The notes under the pieces are model-generated. The model ran no database searches. It saw only the letters and a program-made list of their open reading frames with translations, and was not told where the DNA came from. Of a DNA stretch of 28,572 nt, positions 1 through 12,400 are shown one piece after another. The position numbers and the translations under genes are program-made. The stretch's first letter is position 1, and each line of letters begins with the position of its first letter. The stretch covers positions 1 to 28,572 of the forward strand of contig UZAE01012971.1 in the NCBI GenBank assembly GCA_900617975.1, written 5' to 3'. The stretch is from Rodentolepis nana (lineage: Eukaryota; Platyhelminthes; Cestoda; Cyclophyllidea; Hymenolepididae).

Positions 1-2126
1 ATGTAAATTATTACTAAAAAGACGATAAGCTTTTCATTCTTCTTAAGTCAGCAACGGCATCTTAATTCTTGTAATGCAATATCATAAGCACCAAATATGG
101 TAGTAAATTAAGGTCAAGACAAAATATATCAAATAAGAAGTCGTGTATTAATTTAAGTAAATGCACTTAGAATAAAATATTTCATCAGAATTAGTCATGA
201 ATGCAAACAAATAGATCATGTGGAGAATTTTATTGCAGCGTAAATTGCGTTAACCAATTTCTCACGATCACTTTCATAAAACCACTTCATATTACAAAAT
301 ACGTTCTTTTATAAAAATAGTTTTAAAATTGCGCAAAATGCCCTAAACACACTCTTCTAGAAACCTCCATTAATCATCTGCCTGGTGTACTCAATTCAAT
401 GATCCAACTTATTAATTTGAATGAAGTCAAGTATTGGCGAACGTGTGCAGCTACTAAGGCAGGGTTTAAAATCCTATTGATCCATATCTAATGGAATGAA
501 TTTTAGATCTTACTGGTTAAATAATGGTCACATAAGCAGACACCCTGATGGCAAATTCGAAGGTCACGAGTTCGAAGTCTGTTAGTGACAAAGGGTCAAT
601 CTTCCAGCTTAGGTCTGACCAATAAAGGGTGGTGAAATTGGCATTTCTTAAAATAGAGGCCGTGTGATTATCATTGAAACGCATTGTCGAATGCACTGGA
701 AAGCTAAATTCTCCCCAATAGGCTTGGAGTGTCTTAATTGAATGTCTATCGATGTGATCTAAATACACAAACCAACATCGAATGCTTACATAATTATTAA
801 TTGAAATAAGTGCAATCATTGTCTTGAATTATTGCATCAAGATTAGAACCATATATAGGCGCGTGTTGCCCGATCGTCATTGATTCATTGCACCAATACC
901 CAATTTAAATTTTGAATCCTTTCCCACACTACCATTTCTGGAGCAATTGTTCGAGAACTTAGCAACCAATATCCCGCATCTCCCTTGCATAATGAGCCAT
1001 TTAAAGCCCACAAAACACTAATTTCTCATAGAATAAATTCGCAATCAAATTAAAGAGGAAGAACTTACTCCAAAACATCACAAGCCCAAGTGAACAACGA
1101 TTGAATAAGTGAAAATCGTTTGGAAAGGTAGATAGCTTCTTTTGCTTCGAGCTAATAAGCAGAACGCCTTTCGTCTGTAAGCGAATCTAATTTTATAAAT
1201 AACTTAAATCACATCATACATGATATGTGTCTTCCAAAATTGCGAGTTAAAATTTAAAAAAAATATGTGGATTGACTGTAAGAAGTCTACTTTTAGGTAT
1301 TGCCTACACTTAAGTTAGATTTTAAATATTTATTTATATCAAATGTCAGGCGTTTTAATAGTTATCATGAGCCCCTTAGTTGACTTCAAGCTTCACAGAG
1401 GAGAAGGAACATCAAAGTGAAAAAAGTCGAGAGGGAAGTAGGAACAAAAGAGTGTTTCAATGATGTAAAAGACACAGACACAAGGGTAGAAAATGATGAG
1501 GTGAGTATTGTGGAAGTAGTCGAATATGACATAAAGTGGGGTGATAGTAGTTTGGCGTGAGAAATCAAGTGCCAGTTGATAGACTTTTTGCCGTATGAGT
1601 ATACGTTGCCCAGGGTGCCTCACGTAGAGGTAAGTCTGTCGCACACCCCATGTTTTAAATATAAAGAAAAAGCAACCCAAAGAGCTCTGCTAACGTTAAC
1701 TTGTAAGGCTCAAGCCACAAATTGAGAACTATCATGAAAAATCAGGCATCCCCGAACAGTGGAGGAAGAACAGAAACGGCGCCGATCATTCCCAAGTAGA
1801 TATTACCAGTCAGTAAGATGATCACTGAGTGAATTTTGTACAACTCGCAACCAAAAAATAATCAGATTAAATAATACTCTTCAACACATCATATAATTTG
1901 TTATCATCTCTTAGACTTTTTACTAAGTGATTACAGCTATTTCCAGCAATTAAAACTTGCCCATTTCTGCAATACTTTTGGCAATAATAGTTAATATTAA
2001 GAAGGTTGTATATTCACCACATACTATAGGTAATAATACCTTCGAAGCAAATGTAGTTAGCTAAATAGACTTTAAACGCCTCAGAATTTAAACTGATAAT
2101 GAGAATTATGATGCAAAATTAGTAAC
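1..2126 (-). other. DDX11 intron 2 (partial, runs off the left edge)
   Basis: No recognisable DDX11 exon was found here; helicase motifs III-VI should follow exon 2 but are not visible, so they probably lie left of base 1. The stretch holds one copy of a dispersed repeat (1324-1665). On the minus strand, 544-758 forms an open block flanked by an acceptor-like TATTTAG and a donor-like GTGTCT, with protein text such as AYWGEFSFPVHSTMRFND. I do not recognise it, and it may be chance. Confidence 0.6.
1324..1665 (+). repeat. Dispersed repeat, copy A
   Basis: This stretch matches the reverse complement of 26664-27034 over nearly its whole length, with scattered substitutions and indels. Shared blocks include CACAGAGGAGAAG, ATCAAAGTGAAAAA, GTCGAATATGACAT and GGTAAGTCT followed by CGCACACCCC. 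It contains a single copy of a unit that is tandemly triplicated in the other copy, and about 40 bases near 1565-1605 that the other copy lacks. I saw no clear terminal inverted repeats, target-site duplication or coding capacity, so the class is unknown; a non-autonomous transposable element is the simplest explanation. It sits inside DDX11 intron 2, antisense to the gene. Confidence 0.85.
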
Positions 2127-2383
2127 TTTCCATGAAGATATCGACCCGGATTGAGAATGACGAAACGGAGAGACCCAGAAGTAGGTTCGGAGATGGGACC
2201 AGAAGGTGAAGATTTTGGAGTGACAATGACACGTCCATCATCATCATCATCATTCTCTCCATGATCACTATTAACAAGGGCCTCAAGAAAAGTTAATACG
2301 GAAAAGAGGCAAGTTCCGGCTGATTGTAGATCTTCGGTAGACTGCGTTTTAGTCACCGGCGTTGTTGTCAGTACCTTTTCCGT
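2127..2383 (-). CDS. DDX11: DDX11 exon 2
   Basis: A 257-nt exon follows a strong acceptor (poly-T then CTGCAG). Its translation aligns with the human segment leading to the second RecA domain: LTFLEALVNS against GFLAALTTA, GRVIV against GRVIL, and LRFVILNP against LKFLLLNP. A CAT/ATC trinucleotide run (about 2237-2254) encodes five aspartates just before GRVIV, an insertion relative to human. Phase 0 at the 5' end matches exon 1. The 3' end is phase 2 if GTTACT is the donor. Confidence 0.8.
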
Positions 2384-5300
2384 CTGCAGCAAAAAAAGAG
2401 CGTAGAGGATGAAGTTGAAAGTTAATGTTGTGCTAATTAAGGGTTATAGGATCAGGAAAACGAATAGCTAACCACACCGGTTTTTGCCTGTTAATACAAA
2501 GTTTACATTCGAATACTAAAGACTCAATTTGGCCTTAAATACGTACTTTTCGATTTAAACGCATCATTTTTCCACTTATTAAATGAGTTCAAACAAAATG
2601 AATAGTGTACACATTTCATTTCAAGCCTCTCTTAGTGCCGAACAATGAGCGGCACGAAAAAGGGAAATCACAAGTCCTATAATTCAGCTCCAGAGTCTTC
2701 CTGTTGCTATGTGATGTTAACTTAGGCAGCCGATAGCAAAATCACTCAAAGAAGTTGGATTAAGCGCATGGGAGTTATTTGATTTGGCATAGGTATCGAG
2801 TTGTTTTATTAAAGCCCTTCGTTATTTCATTCAAATTTTAGTTTTCAAATTATTTGCTTTAAAAATGTATTCTGCCCATAACTACATTTTGACTGTGATT
2901 GTTCTACTTCCTTATACTTATACGCTGACAAGTAAGATCCGCATTGAAAGATCTAAGGTATTCTTGAACCTCAGGTAAGCAGAATAACCATGTGTCCAAG
3001 AAATTGTTTGGCTTTGGCTTGTTTTAAAGTCAAATTATTGAAAAAGTACCGTTGACTGATGCCTTGACCGATAATTCAATTTACGTTTGATGAGGCATTT
3101 TTCTCGTCCTCGAACTTTCCCCTTTTGAATGTTTTCCACTGGGAAGGTGGTGTACGAATTGCCTAACATCGATAAAAACCAAATAGTTGACAGAAGTACA
3201 GTAAAATGGCCACAATTTAGCTGTTTCATAATTGAACATCATTATAAAGTATTATAGTCAAAGTAGAAATACCCTAGGATTACCAGAGGATACATATTTT
3301 CTGAATGAGTGCTAAGAATTCTGATTTTACTCAGCGCACCACAATTCCGCCTTCACATCACATCATTACTCTCATTTCTTGACGGTGTCCAAATTAAATA
3401 TACCCAACTCTTGGAATTCTAATTTTGCAATTTCCAAACACAATTAAATGGCAAAAAATCAATGCTGGAGAAATTGGAAGATTCTACGATGTATTTAGAA
3501 ATACATTGAAGAAAAAAATTGTTTCTGACAGATACCAGATAGAAATGGCATTTTGGTTGTTTATTTGGTTTACGCAAGATGAGTCACCGAATGCAAACAA
3601 AACACATAATTTTCCAAATTTCCTTCTTTGAGCGTCTTCTTTGTGCAATACTTCCAAGGATTGAAAAGAAAACAGTAGCGATTAGTGTAGCATTCAGTGA
3701 TAAAATTTAACAGTAATCCGGCTTCATGAAAATGTATTGAGCTTGAAAAATTGAATACCATCTGCGAAAGATATAATTCCTACGTGAGTCGCAAAAAAGT
3801 TGTTTTAACCTAACCCTAAGGTGGTGTTTGTTTCATGGCATGTCAGCCATGCTAAAAAACCGCCAACTCAACTCGGCCTTTTAATCGAAGCCTACACTCC
3901 CATTGTCTAAAGTACTTGATCTTCAATTCATAGTGAACGATACAAACCGTTTTACTATGTTATCTCTCCGAAAAAGATGGCTTTGCTTGTCGTAATATCA
4001 CAAATGCTCTAATAAACTGGTTTGAGCGCCACTTCAAACCAACAAAATGACAATTAAACTCAAAACTATGCGGAGGTGGAGAACTTAGCTTGATAATTTT
4101 AAACACGTAGACGATGGGCGTGAGTAGTGCTTATGACAATCGCTAATTCAGGATTTGCCAATAGCGATCATTGATTTTGATTAATGAAAAGTGAAGAGAG
4201 ATTTGACAGAGGGATTAAAACACTCCAGACAGAACATAGTGGAATGTAGAAAATATGGATTCTAAAGGCCGACTTCTTCTTTCATTCCATTCTCAGGTAA
4301 ACAGACACTACACCAAGGAGATGACGAAATAAGCCGTGAACCTTCGCTTCAATAAACAGCAGACCAAGTCCAAAATAAATAAATTTCATTTTGTTAGAAG
4401 GCAAAGTCAATTTTTTTCTCCGTATATTTTATAGGAGGTAGGAGGTCAAATGGAATGATCTGACCCAGGCACCCCTATGACTGACTCACCATTTGACCTG
4501 AGGGATTTTATTACCTGTAATGATATTCGGTTACGAAGCAAGATCGAGTTACAGTGGAATCTCGCAAGGTTCTATCTGAGAAAAGAACACAGTTACATTT
4601 GACTGTAGAGCGGGGAAGGGGGGGGGTAAAAAGTAGAAACGTCAAGACAGTAATTAAATTAAGAAATTATCATTCCCTAAAGAAAATCCGGGTTTTTATT
4701 TTGATGGGGTTGGTTGGGTGAATAGACCAATAATCGATAAACGAATGCATGCCCTCAAAATATGTGATTAGGAGTTCTAACATGATATGGGTTGTACTAA
4801 AATAATACTCGATCAGACAGTGAGATCACGGGGAAAGAAGATCTTGCTTTGGTGTTTGACAATGACAAATTTTACTTCGTCCAACGTGCGTATGACGTAG
4901 CAATGAGAACTTCACCAACATAAGAGAAAGGAGAGTAATCTGTCAGTAAAACAGAACATTTAAGGGTTGAATAGAAGAAGAGATGGCTGGGACAAATTTG
5001 TGAACAATTTGAACATCTTCAGTAGGGATGAAGTAGGGATGGGAGGGAGTATAGGGGCAACACTAAGGCTCCGTGATGAGGAATCACAACTTTGACACTA
5101 TTATTTCTACTCAACTAATGCCCCGATGAACATTGGAACTTCGCAAGTCATTCACCTTTTTTAACTTGAATGATTCAAGCATTTGCCTTTGAGAAACAGT
5201 CAGACCATACACAAATACACATACACATACTTGCCATATTTTCCACCATTAACTTGTATCTGCATTAGTGTTTGTATCTTAATTTGTTGGAAAGACATAT

Positions 5301-8300
5301 CCAATTTTCCCCTACATAAACATAACTATGACCTTTTAATATGCAGAACGTCATTTATTGATTACTTGGTCTGAAGAATTTTCATAGTTCATGAAACATG
5401 GCTGTGTTGGGACTGCAGTAAAACAAAACAGACGGAGTTCAGCCTGAGAGGGGAGACGTTACGTCAGACAGAGAAAATATCCAGGCAATGAGACTACAAG
5501 TTCATAAAATTAAATCCGTGACGTAAGAGAGATGGCGTGAAATCAGCTTCTACCATATACCAGAGATAGTCATAATATGGCAAGCAAGTTAAGGACAATT
5601 TATTTTACCATAAGAGTTGTCTAATGTGGGTGCGAATGATCCTTCGCCAGTGATACGAAAGACAAAAAATTACAATTTTATTTATAAACTTGTGTTTCAT
5701 CCAAGAATTGTTTCTTAGTCTGTTTTATCTGACAGCACACAATCGGCATTTCTACTCTCTACTCAACACATATACTGCTGATTACTAATGTTCCCACCCC
5801 TCCCCCCCCCTCCATTCTTTCACGATCCCATATAGCTCTTTCATGAAAATGAGTAAACAAGCACCGATTTGAGTTTGCGGAGAATAGAACTTGATTTCCC
5901 ACACAATAAAACTTTTAACAGCGGAAATTTCCAAAGCAAGAAAACAATACTTTAAAAAGCAGAAAAACAAGCACTATTTTTTCAGAATTATACTTTCAAA
6001 AGAGCTTTACTCCTCCAAATAAGTTGCAATTAGGAAATTCTGGTACACCTAAGCGGAAATTCAATAAACAAAAAATCTAAACTTTGAATTTTTCGAAGCT
6101 AGAAATGTTGAATTTGACTTTAAATAACCTTGAAATGACCTAAAATGTGTACCACCATAGACCAATAGGATTTAGAGTGCCTGAATAAAGGGCTGCAAAT
6201 CTCAACCAATAGTAACACCAAAACATACTAGTTTGTGAAGTCTAGGCTCACTTGTTATAATTTAGCAAAAAGGCAGCACATGGTAATCTCACAATGAAAT
6301 TGAAACAGTACGAATAACAACCATGTAAGCAGAAAATTGAAGTTAATTCCACAGGAGTTAGATATACAGAAGTGGAAATGGCATAATCACATTCCTAAAT
6401 TTGACAATTGATCAATCGGCTCTGAGCACTAAAGTTTTAGGGAGGCAGGCCATGAACGAGGACAAAAAAGACCAGACTATAAGGAACCCAATCTCCTGAA
6501 CGAAGATCAGTTTACAGAAACGAAAGAATTTTAAGAATGGTGAGATTGAACCATTATAATAACATACATGACTCATACCTACCACCGTGACTCAGGGTCC
6601 CAGTCTGTTTTGTTCCTTCCCTCAAGTGTTTCCCTCCCCCTCCCCCCCCCCCCCCCCCCCCCCNGTTTTCCCCCCCCCCCCCCCCCCCCCCTCCCTCCCT
6701 TCAACCTAAGTGGTCCGTCAGTGACGCATTTGCAAGCATGCGAGTGGGTTTACATGGACTCTAATCTTCACTTATTTCGGCACAGTATGTATGTATATAG
6801 AGATGGGGACCATCTTACTTCTGACAGACAGAAAATATTTAGTCATGGAGTTTGTTTACTGAAACGAACGCCTATGCCGAAAAAAGCACAGATTCGAACG
6901 GTGCGTCGATCAATAATAACGCAGAAATTAGTAAAAATATACGAATATATATATATATATATAGGGAGATTAAATAGATGCCACGAGCGACGTTAAGGGC
7001 TTTTCTTTATATAAACTACCCACAGTATTCACCGCCTAGGCAGCTTATTTCTCGAAATTCAAATTTCGCATTTCGTAGATAAGATTGCAGCAAACTCTCG
7101 CATACGATACCCACTTCCTACCGTTTTTAGCCAAGAAGGGACTAACTAGTCACTTCATTTTCATTCACCAATAGTTGATAAGTGAAATTAATCAATGAAA
7201 TAGGATTCAGCTTGGCAGAGCTATAGAAGCTGAGTTCACTCAAAGCGAATGCGTAAACAAATTAGCTCAGTGTAATAAAATAATTAACCTACCAAGACAC
7301 CCACTAAACCCTCAAACTCAATAACAATTCGATATTAAGCAAATTTTTATAACTAAGGGAATTACATGAATAAGTAGCAATAAATTGGTTAATTAAACAT
7401 TCCCAAAAATAGCTCACTTTCATCCAACACACCGTTTACTATTTCTCGTTCTGGTACTTATTTTTGGTGCAAAGATCCATTGACTTTCTCGCGCTCTCTC
7501 CCCCTCTCGCATACACACCTTTCTCAGTTGTGCTAAAAAAAACGAGAGATTAGTGCTCCAAATTCGGTCTCTAGTTTACGACGCGAAGGCCTTAATTGGC
7601 AATGGCCTGTGAAAATTTAGTTATTGGGTAGTAACTCCGCAATAACCATTGCAAATCTGAGCAGAGTATAATTGCCAACGAAGATTGTCCCAAATAGGTT
7701 AGAGAACACAAATATATTTTGCTCAAAAGAAGCACCTTTTAGGCCATAGGGGGGGGGGAGGGGAAATGCGATCACAAGACCCTTCTAGAAGGGAAAGAAG
7801 AGCGCACATGGTATACGATTACCTATATCAAAACACAAGAGAGCACAGTGCTCACACTGTTTTGAGTAGCAATAGTTGGACAAAAAGGAGGAAATTCGCA
7901 TAAATCTTCTGCATGGAAGTGGATGATTGAAGGTTGCGGAGGAAGTAATAATGAATTAGCGATTTGCCTAATATCTAAGCCAGCAAAAAAAAAGAATAGA
8001 GAGGAGCCGGTGAGGGCGGAACAAAGTGTTTCAAGAGTTATTTTAATTAGGCTGAAGTTTCTATCCCTCAGCCCATACTCCTGATAGTAATTTAACCTCC
8101 TCCAAGTGATTACCTATAATTCTGACTGATATGTATTAATCATTTGCAACTGCACTCAGTCTCCATCGGTAAATTTGAAAAGGGGGGAGAAATGATTCAA
8201 GGTACATTAAAGGAATAGCCCTAATGAATCATTTTGTCCTGCGAATATGATTTCCAAAGTACATGCCACCAACACAACCCCCTCCCCCCCCCCTGATGAT

Positions 8301-9442
8301 AGTCGTATCAACAATAATCCTCAAGTTGGAGTGGAGAGGCGCTTTAAAAAAATGCCCACCAGAACAAAAAAGTATGACATTCTCGATATTCTAAAAAAGA
8401 ATACAAGTTTTGTGAGGGGTGAAAAGTTGAGCATTTTGGTTTTTGAAAATACGAAGCTACTTCTCAATTCACTTAAATGAGGTTGATGATAAAATGCCCT
8501 CAATCTTCAAAAATGGATATATGCTTCGCATTTTTTTCTTTCGTTTGAAGGAAATTATTTTGCAATGCTCATTTCCGATTTTCGTCCTCCTATAACCCTT
8601 TTTATCCCTCCAAAAGATACAATTTTAGCTACTACATTAAAATATGTAAACGTTCATCAATAGAACCCAAAACTCTTCGTGGTCCGATCAGTTGGTATCT
8701 CAAATGAATACTAATTACGGTTTCCAATTAAAATCAAAAAGACAAGACTAGCTCTTTAATACATTTAGGACCTTACGGTACTCTTTCAAAATATGCTTTA
8801 TTGCCACCAGACTCGTAATGGAAGGCGCTATTGGCGTTTGAAACATGTTCAATATGTATCTATAGCCTTCGCCTGATACACCAATGAAACTCATCACGTG
8901 GGCCTCAACAGTCGGCCGTGATACAGGCGTGAGTGTGGTTGGGTGCATTCAAAAAAATTGTTCAGACGTTAAAGGGTTAATAGCGCCACTTGACTAAAGG
9001 ATTTGCTTAAATTTGAACACAGACTGAGACAACGTTGAGCAAAGGAAGTAACTGCGAGAACTGCACATACTTTTACAGAGAACTAGGAGGGTAGAGTAGT
9101 CGCGGTGGTCAATAACTTGGCGTATGCGAGACTTTATTAGCTCTCTGTGTAACTCCGGCACAGCTGTGAACACTAAAATTCGCAGCCAAAACAAGAAATC
9201 AAGAGACGCCCGGTTAGGTTAAGGCGAGGCTTTGGTAATTTAATTTGTAAGACAAATTGCCCCCCCCCCCCTCGCACATACACACACTTAAACACATTCA
9301 CAAGTCCAAATACACTTCTAATGGCGTGTCTTTCAAGAGTTCTTCGCCTCGACCACCTGAGGACATTTAAAAGCAGCACTTTTCAGCCGGTCAATAATCA
9401 CATGACGCTAGAAGAGCTGGGGTAGCGGCTTTCACCCCCCCT

Positions 9443-9474
<32 letters not shown>

Positions 9475-12400
9475 TATTGACACGTTTAAGCAAGGCACGC
9501 ATCCGCCTTGAATAACAAACTGGCGACTGGGGTTTGAAAAAAAAACGTTTGATTAGTATTATTTGCTTAAATTGATTCGAAAAACAAATAAAATTTTACT
9601 ACTGCACACGAAAGCTGTAATGAAACGAGGACGGGCAAAAGATGAGAAAAATCGATTTTCGTTTACTATAGCCAGGCTCACACTAACCAGACACAGAGGT
9701 GGGGGTGGAGGGGGGTGTATGACGATTCCCAACACGTTCCCACCGAGTCAGTACATCACAGAGATTCGTGAAGATTTATGATCAATCTAGAACAATATCT
9801 TACTCCTAAATGTAGTTAGACGAAAATTTGTGAACTTAAAAGCTGCCATTTAGCAGATGGGAAGAGAGGAGTATATATTCTTTAAAAAACCTCCAAAACA
9901 TTTGAGTAGGAAGTGAAGGTTCTACTAATGTAGGCGATAAGATTAAGGGTTTTACTGGGAAAGGTCAGCGGTAATGAAAATTGCAGGTACGCTTTCATAT
10001 TTCCCAAAAGAAAACAGATTCTGGTTTGAGAGCGGCTCAATAGTCATGAATGGTAACTAGGAAATGCCGACAAAGATAGCTACACAGAAAGAACCTCAAG
10101 CGTGAGTGGTGCCTAAAGAAATGGGCAGATAGGGGGTTTGGATATTTATTGGTTCCGGTACCACAATTATACTTTGCCAATAAAATATTTTAGTAATCTC
10201 AATAATTAGTTGAATTTTACTTTACGATAGGTGTTAAACAATTGTTCCAACGAGAACCATTGTGATGACCGGGAATGAGGTGCTTTCCAATCTCGTTCTG
10301 TGATTAAACGAACTAAATTATTTTGAATTTGGGATTTGAGAACGAATACCCATGAAAGTCTTGGAACATACGGACTAATTACCACGAGGAGACAAATAGT
10401 TCAACCGGTAGGGCGAGACCATACAATAAGAACTGCCTGCAACTGATATGGTCTTATCAACTCCGATGAGTCGACTGAGAACTAGGATAACGACATGGCG
10501 CTAATTGGCTGAACAACGATTTGCTTCGCCCTGCTACCTAATAATTAAGAAACCTCAGAGGACACTAAATAGACGAACATATCAGGCATTTACTAAATAA
10601 ATTAGGATTAACAGATAAGGTTGAAATTTGAATAGAGTGTTAATACAAACTTAATCTTAACTAGTTAACACAGAGAATGAAAATGACTCATGATGCCCTT
10701 AACCCTTTCAAATTTAAACAAACGTGCTAAAAACGATGATAGTTGGAAATTCAAGCTTTAATTCTGGAGTAACTGGCAATAGGTAAGAGAAAGAGGAACA
10801 TTTCTTGATATGGGAAAGGGGCCTATGAAACGAACAACGTTTATTCCACCTAAGTAAACTTTACTAATAAGAAAATTAGAAAAGACTGCCATTTAAGCAA
10901 GGATAACAGGTGTAATTTAACAAGCTTAGTTTGAGCCCGATATTACTTAAAACAGGTTAACTTATTTAAGTTGAAGATTTGAGATTGATGTCCACTGAAG
11001 AAGGTCCAAAATGAAATTCAAGGATTTTTTAAAATCCTTAAAATATGTTTTGCGAAACTTTAGGACATTTGTTCTGAAGGGAACCTTTAACAAATAGCTG
11101 GGGCAGTTAGCCTCTTTTTTACTATTGGTTACACAGGGATACAACAAGAAATTAAAGTCAACTTTTTAACTGCTGAACTTACTGCTTGACTGTCTTCAGT
11201 TTTCGCTCGTTTAGAAGGCTTGGGCATCAACTGTGACTCTGAGGATGAGGGAGGTCTCTTCAACTGTTTTAAACAAGCCGAAAAACTGAGTCCAGTTCCA
11301 ACAGATTTAGGTTCCTCTGATTCATCTTTCTCCTTCTCCAATCTCTTTCTCTTTCCACCAAACCACTTGCCAAATCCCGCTAACTTGTGAACACACCGAT
11401 CGCTTCGTAGATAATCTACAACATAACTCAAATTGATATGATCCAGTCCTGCAGCAAATAGGAAGTCTCCCAACTTATAAACCACATTGCCGCCTATGGG
11501 TTCCCTATTCTCTGAATCTTTCTGACGTTGGCATCCAAGGGCAATTTTACCATCCAATAGGTTCTTAAATCCTCCAATGATCAGATTCAACTGCCGTAGC
11601 CTCAATGCAGACAATGACGATAGACGAGATCGATAGTATTCCAAAAATGCAATCGTAAGACGTTCTGTTAAAACCAAGTCGTTATAGGTAATAGTGGCAG
11701 AAAAGGCCTCAGCCAAAGCTTCAAGAAGATTATGTGCTTCATCGATTATTAATACACTGTCCTGAAGACGCAGTCCAATGGCTTCTCTTTGTCCAGGAAC
11801 TATCACTGTTTGATATGGAGCTAAAACGAGTTGAGCTAAAGGAAGACCTCGCTTATTTGCATAATAAGGACAAGCTCGAATCGGAAGATCCTCAATATCT
11901 GCCCCTTCGAGGTTATCTCGAATCCTAATCGCAGCATCAACCGAAGAAATTCGAGCTCCTAAAAGATAATCAGAGAGTTCGTTTACATCCTCTTTACAAC
12001 GAAATTTACAACCAGGACGTTTTGAAGCTAAATCTAGACAAGCTTCTCGAATAAATTGTTGGTTTTTCAACTCATAGACCTTTTTATTTACACAGAGATG
12101 TTGACGAGATGCGAGAGTGACCAAGGTTATATGATCAGAAAGTACGTCTTTTAATTTGTAAACCTCCTCTACAACTTGGGAGAGCTGAGAATGCGTTCGA
12201 CTGGAGTAGATTATCTGAAATACTCGATCCCTTTCGATGGGAAGTTCTTCTGAGAGAGCACTCTTCCCAGATTCAGAAGGCAAGAAGCAATCATCATCTG
12301 ACTTGGCCCAATTGGCATCAATTGAAGAAAATGGGTCACGAGAAATATTATTAAGCAATTCGCCACTTCTAGACATTTTTGATAGTAACTTAACATCTTC

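Larger units (their letters stand above)
2384..11182 (-). other. DDX11 intron 1, about 8.8 kb
   Basis: GTAAGT at the 5' end and TGCAG at the 3' end bound this intron on the minus strand. Exons 1 and 2 are both phase 0 at the junction, so no exon between them is required. I see no recognisable gene inside. It contains poly-C/G tracts (4618-4626, 5802-5810, 6642-6691 with an N at 6664, 7749-7758, 8284-8293, 9260-9271, 9443-9471), an (AT)n run near 6945-6963, an 11-bp inverted repeat at 4443/4499, and a small ORF with a signal-peptide-like start at 3035-3229. Confidence 0.8.

Noticed and set aside
1386..1680. Minus-strand ORFs of 60 and 95 codons in repeat copy A
   Set aside because: The repeat's other copy does not preserve the frames because of indels; low-complexity Ser/Thr/Phe text.
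3805..3821. Telomere-like TTAACCTAACCCTAA
   Set aside because: Only about two imperfect TTAGGG units are present; no array.
5456..5526. Two CRE-like words (GACGTTACGTC, TGACGTAA) within 70 bp
   Set aside because: They lie deep inside a large intron without other promoter features; such words are expected by chance over 28 kb.
6568..6996. Plus-strand 142-codon ORF with a long polyproline stretch
   Set aside because: The prolines come only from the poly-C tract containing an N; the flanking protein text is low-complexity and unlike any family I know.
8247..8948. Short ORFs on both strands (77 and 66 codons)
   Set aside because: One crosses a poly-C tract, and neither shows splice-site support or a recognisable domain.
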